From a bacterium UBP3_UBA6266 (GTDB lineage Bacteria > Auribacterota > UBA6266): a stretch of DNA of 9,367 nucleotides. The notes under the pieces were generated by a model. The model worked only from the letters and a program-made list of their open reading frames with translations. It made no database searches and was not told the DNA's origin. A program made the translations under genes and the position numbers. Shown piece after piece: positions 6,106-9,367 of this stretch. Positions within the stretch are counted from its first letter, which is position 1, and every line of letters starts with the position of its first letter. The DNA lies in NCBI GenBank assembly GCA_002440765.1, contig DJVC01000059.1:1-9367 (forward strand). Direction: 5' to 3'.

Positions 6106-6300
6106 TAACAGGTGTGTAGTTTGAGAACTAACGCAGAACAACCCATAACATCAAACCACGGCAATACAGTTGATAAATGTTTAGCGGCCGACAAGTTTTA
6201 TCGTGGGTTCGTCATGGCTTAAGTTTCTTCTCTGGGTGGTGGAATCTATTGAAATATCGTTAGTAATATGGTAACAATGAAATAGGTGGGTGTCGATGCC
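6106..6300. other. Spacer upstream of the pseudopilin gene
   Basis: About 195 bases without a credible ORF. It includes a short inverted repeat TAGTT-TGAG-AACTA (6117-6130) and a 13-base partial copy (6200-6212) of the direct repeat found at 6847 and 7050. A promoter must lie here, but no box pair at acceptable distance from the start convinces me. Confidence 0.4.
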
Positions 6301-6819
6301 ATGAGAAAGGCAAAGGGTTTCACATTAATTGAACTCCTTGTTGTTATCGCAATTATAGCTATTCTTGCCGGTATGTTGTTACCCGCGTTGGGAAGAGCAA
6401 GAGAGCAGGCAAGGAGAATAAACTGTCTGTCTAATGTCAAGCAGATTGGAACGGCCCTTCATATTTATGCCCAGGATTGGGATGATTGGTTTGTTTTTGC
6501 TCCCATTACTCCTGCCGCAACACATACAGACAGCCTGGCGCCATTGTATGACAGTTATACCACAAGCTTAAATATTTTTGTGTGTCCCAGCACACCCGAC
6601 ACGGTTACCGATTCAACAACCGGTTTGACAAGGACCCACGGATCCCAGCGAATTGCCAATGCAATGAGTTATGTATATAAAAGGGGGAAAAAAGAATCCA
6701 ATCCCGCTGATTCCGCGCTTGTCTGGGAAAGAGTGCCAAACCACTCCGGTGACGGCGGGAATTGTGTTTATATCGGAAGCGACGCGAGATGGTGCCCGAG
6801 AGGTATTACCAGAAAATAA
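6301..6819 (+). CDS. Type II secretion/type IV pilus-like pseudopilin, 172 aa
   Basis: The N-terminus [20 protein letters not shown] is a textbook class III signal: a basic leader, prepilin peptidase cleavage after Gly6, Phe7 as the N-methylated residue, Glu11 (Glu5 of the mature protein), and a hydrophobic helix to about residue 30. [20 protein letters not shown] (31-50) is the usual helix continuation in the DUF1559-like/PVC pseudopilins. The C-terminus [18 protein letters not shown] matches the H-x-G-G...DG-like closing motif of this group, so the protein is complete though short. ATG 6301 is preferred to GTG 6286 because it gives the canonical short leader; AGGTGG lies 10 bases upstream. 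It would be processed in the inner membrane and join a pilus-like or secretion fibre. No assembly genes are nearby; such orphan pseudopilins occur as large paralogue families in Planctomycetes, Lentisphaerae and Omnitrophota. Confidence 0.9.
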   Translation: MRKAKGFTLIELLVVIAIIAILAGMLLPALGRAREQARRINCLSNVKQIGTALHIYAQDWDDWFVFAPITPAATHTDSLAPLYDSYTTSLNIFVCPSTPDTVTDSTTGLTRTHGSQRIANAMSYVYKRGKKESNPADSALVWERVPNHSGDGGNCVYIGSDARWCPRGITRK

Positions 6820-6846
6820 TATCGGATTCTCATAAGGCTTAATCTC

Positions 6847-6866
6847 ATCATGGGTTCGATTCGAAG
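6847..6866 (+). repeat. Direct repeat copy A
   Basis: Reads ATCATGGGTTCGATTCGAAG, differing from copy B (7050-7069) at two bases. A shorter relative, 13 bases identical to the start of copy B, is at 6200-6212. Copies A and B bracket a 183-base segment that contains a gene-like remnant. Confidence 0.65.
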
Positions 6867-6877
6867 TAAAGCAACTC

Positions 6878-7027
6878 TCATTTTCCGCTCAACGCTTCTT
6901 TCGCTTCAACCACAGGCCGGAGGGTCTCTTCGACATAAATATCAATCATCTGGCCGGCGCTGGCAAAATATTTGGTGTAAAAATTAGGCGTGTTTGTGTC
7001 CGAACGAAACTTCGGAAATACGGGCAC
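6878..7027 (-). pseudogene. Short gene-like remnant, 49 codons
   Basis: From GTG 7027 to TGA 6878-6880 the minus strand encodes a peptide with protein-like composition: RSDTNTPNFYTKYFASAGQM at 8-27, then an acidic amphipathic helix with ETLRPVVEAKEALSGK at its end. An in-frame TGA lies at 7031-7033, two codons before the GTG. This looks like the C-terminal end of a real gene whose upstream part is gone, rather than an intact small protein, since the GTG has only a poor ribosome site. The family is not recognised. It lies between the two 20-base repeats, downstream of the autotransporter. Chance ORF is possible. Confidence 0.35.
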
Positions 7028-7049
7028 TCCTCAGCATTAAGGCACATCC

Positions 7050-7069
7050 ATCGTGGGTTCGTTTCGAAG
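7050..7069 (+). repeat. Direct repeat copy B
   Basis: Reads ATCGTGGGTTCGTTTCGAAG, 18 of 20 bases shared with copy A at 6847-6866. The core TTCGNTTCGAA is partly palindromic. Such short intergenic repeats may belong to a dispersed genomic family; only two good copies and one partial copy are visible here. Confidence 0.65.
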
Positions 7070-7084
7070 CGGAGCCGAGAACAG

Positions 7085-7111
7085 CTGAACCCTGAACTGG
7101 TTCAGGGTCAG
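7085..7111. repeat. Palindromic element with CTGAACCCTG / CAGGGTCAG arms
   Basis: ACCCTG pairs with CAGGGT around the 8-base loop AACTGGTT, extended by CTG/CAG after one bulged A. Without the loop limit, the two halves are almost perfect inverted copies over 12 bases. It resembles dispersed palindromic repeats found between genes of many bacteria. No T-run follows. Confidence 0.6.
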
Positions 7112-7119
7112 AGCCCCGA

Positions 7120-7189
7120 TCCCGCGCTTTAAGGCGGGAGAGGGATGCCAAAGGCACCATCCTAGTTGCCCCCGCAAGCGACAATGCGG
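7120..7189. repeat. Cluster of three hairpins downstream of the autotransporter gene
   Basis: TCCCGC (7120-7125) pairs with GCGGGA (7134-7139). GGATGCC (7143-7149) pairs imperfectly with GGCACCATCC (7153-7162). CCGCA (7172-7176) pairs with TGCGG (7185-7189). They lie between convergent genes and may stabilise or end the autotransporter mRNA, but none has a U-tract for an intrinsic terminator. They more likely form one composite intergenic repeat with 7085-7111. Confidence 0.5.
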
Positions 7190-7205
7190 TCTATTTTCCT
7201 GTTTT

Positions 7206-9367
7206 TCAGAAACTGTATTTTATAGTAACCGAACCTGAATGCCCTATAAAATCTTCTTTCCCCTCAAAATCATAAGCAACAAGCAGGCTTATATTATTTG
7301 TCATAGCAAATGTCAGGCTTCCTCCGACATTAAAGCTGTGCTGAGCGGGGTCTGCTCCGTCTGTCTTAAAGGAAGCTCCGCCGCCTGTGAATATAGAGGT
7401 TGTCTGCTGTTCGTCACCAACAAAATCGTATAACCACATCCCGTGGATTTCAGGTATGAAAGTCATATCAGCGGTTCTTATCGGATACGCGAACCTGGCT
7501 CCCAACCCCGACTGAAGAAAGTCGTAATCCTGGCTGTCGACCTTGAGGTTAAGCGCGTCAGCCCCTGATTCCCTGTAATCTTCGAGATACAGATAAATGT
7601 ATCTTAAAGAAGCCATCGGAGTTATCTCAAGGCCGTTAGTCTCAAACGTGTATCCTCCCCCGATATACGCCGAATACTGCTGTCCGTCATAATCCGAATC
7701 GGCTGTCCTGGCAACATTTCCGAAGGTTATTGTGCGCGAACCTTCATATTTGTTATACGCGAAAGAACCGGCTACATCGATGTAAAAAGGGCCGCCGTCA
7801 TAACCACCGTAGACGGTACCCTGGTAAGAGTCAATATCCGTATCACCGATATTTGACTGTTTGGAATCAACCCTGCTGAACGCATACCCTCCGCTTATCC
7901 CAACCCGTATAGGATCGGCGACAAGAAAATCCACACCGACTGTTGTGCCCAGCGTATGCGCTTTATATCCGTCTATGTGGTCACGTTTATCCTGGTCTAA
8001 ATAGTTACCGAACCCTTTAGCCCATATATCTACGTCTTTAAAAGTGTCACCTGCGGCAACTCCGCTTCTTGTATCGGCAAGGTGTTCTGTGACTTTTTCC
8101 TGGAACAGGCTTACTGTTGTGTGACTTATATCCATTACACCGGCGTTAACTGAGGGCATCAACTCATCCAGCGCATCAGCTGTAGCAGTAGGAGACAGGC
8201 CGTCCATAGTGGTTAATACGTTAATCATATCGCCTGTAGGATCAGTAACGACATCAAGCGTTTTGGCAACACGCAGCTCATTCCCGTTTCTGGCACAGGA
8301 TTCAAAACCGCCTCCGCCGGCACCGCGCTTCACGGTTAAGAATAAATCCCCGTTAAGGACGGAACCTAAAAATGTGTATTTCCCGTTGCTCGATGTAATA
8401 GTTCCCGGGACATTAACTCCGGCGCCGGCAGCGGCATCTACCACTGTAAGCTTTGTGCCGTCAGCCATGTAGCCTCCCACTGTAACGTAAATGTTGCTTC
8501 CCGCGTCTACAACAGCGGCACTCGCAGAATTTATTTGCCCGTGATCGGTCCCTGAATTCGCGGCAAGAGTCATAGTCGAAAGAGCATTTTGAGTATAGAC
8601 ACCGTTTACTGTAAGTGTGGTAGTGCCCAGGTCAAGTGTGGCATTATTTGTGAGAGCGCCCGTACCGACGGCATTGGAGTTGCTCACCCGAAGAGTGCCT
8701 CCGTTTATCGTAGTAAGACCACTATATGTGTTAGCGCCTGTTAAAGTAAGTGTGCCTGTTCCCTGTTTTCTAAAGATTATCGTTCCGTTCCCGTCTTCCA
8801 GCAATCCGGAAAATGTACTCGAGCCGTCATCCAGGCCAACCCTGAATATAGGATTGGTCGCCGCCGCGCTGTTGGTTACAGTGCCTCCTCCGGAAAGTGC
8901 GCCTATATCTTCATCTCCACCGTTCAAATCCAGAGTAGCCACCGTGGCTACTGTTACGGGCGCTTCCGGAAGCGCGTCCACAGCCGCTCCGAGCACAACC
9001 GTACCGGCATTTATATTGGTGTCTCCTGTATAAGTATTATTTCCGCTAAGAGTCAATGTCCCGGCTCCTCCTTTGGTGAATCCGCCAGCTCCGCTAAGCA
9101 CGCCGTTCACGTTGCCGTTGGCGCCTACCGTATTGACAGTAAGGAGGTTGCCGCCGTTATCCACATTACCCGTCAGCGTGGCCTCAAGTCCCAGGGTCCC
9201 GGCGTCGGTAAGTGTGGTTGTAGTAATCGTTGAATTGGCATTCAATGTAACTGTGCCCGCTGAATTGAGATTAAGATTCGTTGCCGTAACAGCTCCGTCA
9301 AACTGTGCCTCGCCTAAGCCGGACATTGTAATTGTGGTTGCTTTGACCACTCCATCGAACTCGGCTG
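7206..9367 (-). CDS. Autotransporter (type Va) with beta-strand repeats and C-terminal barrel, 5' end beyond the window
   Basis: The frame stays open to the right edge, giving about 719 visible residues and no signal peptide, so this is the C-terminal part of a larger protein. Numbering from 9350: residues 1-340 are a Gly/Asn/Thr-rich beta-helix passenger with two clear autotransporter-associated repeats, GNNTYTGDTNINAGTVVLG (103-121) and GANTYSGLTTINGGTLRVSN (205-224). A helical linker ADALDELMPSVNAGVMD (391-407) precedes the translocator barrel (about 436-714) of alternating strands such as DIWAKGFGNYL and ASLRYIYLYLEDYRE. The chain ends KYSF, the terminal aromatic needed for BAM-mediated outer-membrane insertion. 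The passenger would be displayed on the surface, probably for adhesion or as a coat. At its visible start there are two 19-residue tandem units (AEFDGVV..., AQFDGAV...). Codon use is more GC-rich than the left half. It converges with the pseudopilin gene; no intrinsic terminator is obvious. Confidence 0.93.
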   Translation of the reverse strand, partial: AEFDGVVKATTITMSGLGEAQFDGAVTATNLNLNSAGTVTLNANSTITTTTLTDAGTLGLEATLTGNVDNGGNLLTVNTVGANGNVNGVLSGAGGFTKGGAGTLTLSGNNTYTGDTNINAGTVVLGAAVDALPEAPVTVATVATLDLNGGDEDIGALSGGGTVTNSAAATNPIFRVGLDDGSSTFSGLLEDGNGTIIFRKQGTGTLTLTGANTYSGLTTINGGTLRVSNSNAVGTGALTNNATLDLGTTTLTVNGVYTQNALSTMTLAANSGTDHGQINSASAAVVDAGSNIYVTVGGYMADGTKLTVVDAAAGAGVNVPGTITSSNGKYTFLGSVLNGDLFLTVKRGAGGGGFESCARNGNELRVAKTLDVVTDPTGDMINVLTTMDGLSPTATADALDELMPSVNAGVMDISHTTVSLFQEKVTEHLADTRSGVAAGDTFKDVDIWAKGFGNYLDQDKRDHIDGYKAHTLGTTVGVDFLVADPIRVGISGGYAFSRVDSKQSNIGDTDIDSYQGTVYGGYDGGPFYIDVAGSFAYNKYEGSRTITFGNVARTADSDYDGQQYSAYIGGGYTFETNGLEITPMASLRYIYLYLEDYRESGADALNLKVDSQDYDFLQSGLGARFAYPIRTADMTFIPEIHGMWLYDFVGDEQQTTSIFTGGGASFKTDGADPAQHSFNVGGSLTFAMTNNISLLVAYDFEGKEDFIGHSGSVTIKYSF

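Noticed and set aside
6249..6277. TTGAAA plus 17 bases plus TAACAA as a pseudopilin promoter
   Set aside because: The -10 box is poor and the start point would fall right at the ribosome site, leaving almost no leader.
6200..7069. Integron attC sites
   Set aside because: The repeats lack the paired R'' and R' cores and the imperfect long palindrome of attC, and no integron integrase is visible.
6984..7184. 66-codon minus-strand ORF downstream of the autotransporter
   Set aside because: It runs through the hairpin block and repeat copy B, has no ribosome site, and its composition reflects the palindromes. The other frame (6878-7027) looks more protein-like.

Overview
The window has two contrasting halves that meet near position 6070. 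The left half (1-5811) is one leftward (minus-strand) gene train of fairly AT-rich DNA. The right half carries a rightward pseudopilin gene, a repeat-rich spacer and the 3' part of a large leftward autotransporter gene in more GC-rich DNA. Spot counts of single 60-base lines give 38% GC at 4741-4800, against 47% at 7741-7800 and 63% at 9061-9120. The autotransporter shows a Gram-negative envelope. A lone pseudopilin of the kind abundant in the PVC group, plus dispersed palindromic repeats, would fit an uncultured lineage such as Omnitrophota or another PVC relative, but the phylum is only a guess.

Left half, in transcription order (high to low coordinates): a possible 24-27-residue leader ORF whose stop overlaps the next start; a 474-aa classic AAA+ ATPase with an unrecognised N-terminal half; two small single-pass membrane proteins that share an almost identical ribosome-binding region; a 209-aa PD-(D/E)XK-like protein; a 250-aa RecB/Cas4-like PD-(D/E)XK nuclease with two Cys pairs; a 300-aa PD-(D/E)XK-like protein; and a metallo-beta-lactamase/beta-CASP nuclease that runs off the left edge. 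Spacing runs from a 4-base overlap to about 75 bases, always on one strand, so it reads as an operon. An AAA+ motor, two membrane anchors and four separate nuclease-like proteins look like a defence or DNA/RNA-processing module. I do not recognise the combination as a named system. Each family assignment comes from visible motifs; the joint function is inference.

Boundary: at 6049-6068 there are 20 bases identical in form to the 3' end of a serine tRNA (end of T loop, T stem, acceptor strand, G73, CCA). No tRNA body precedes them, and a strong hairpin terminator that no rightward gene explains follows. This is what a tyrosine-integrase island leaves at its far end, so the leftward operon may be cargo of a tRNA-integrated island. 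No integrase and no second copy of the site are in the window.

Right half: 6301-6819 encodes a short pseudopilin. The spacer 6820-7205 contains two 20-base direct repeats that bracket a 49-codon gene-like remnant, then a run of hairpins. From 7206 to the right edge is a classical autotransporter (type Va): beta-strand repeats, a helical linker and a C-terminal barrel ending in Phe, with its signal peptide and N-terminus outside the window.
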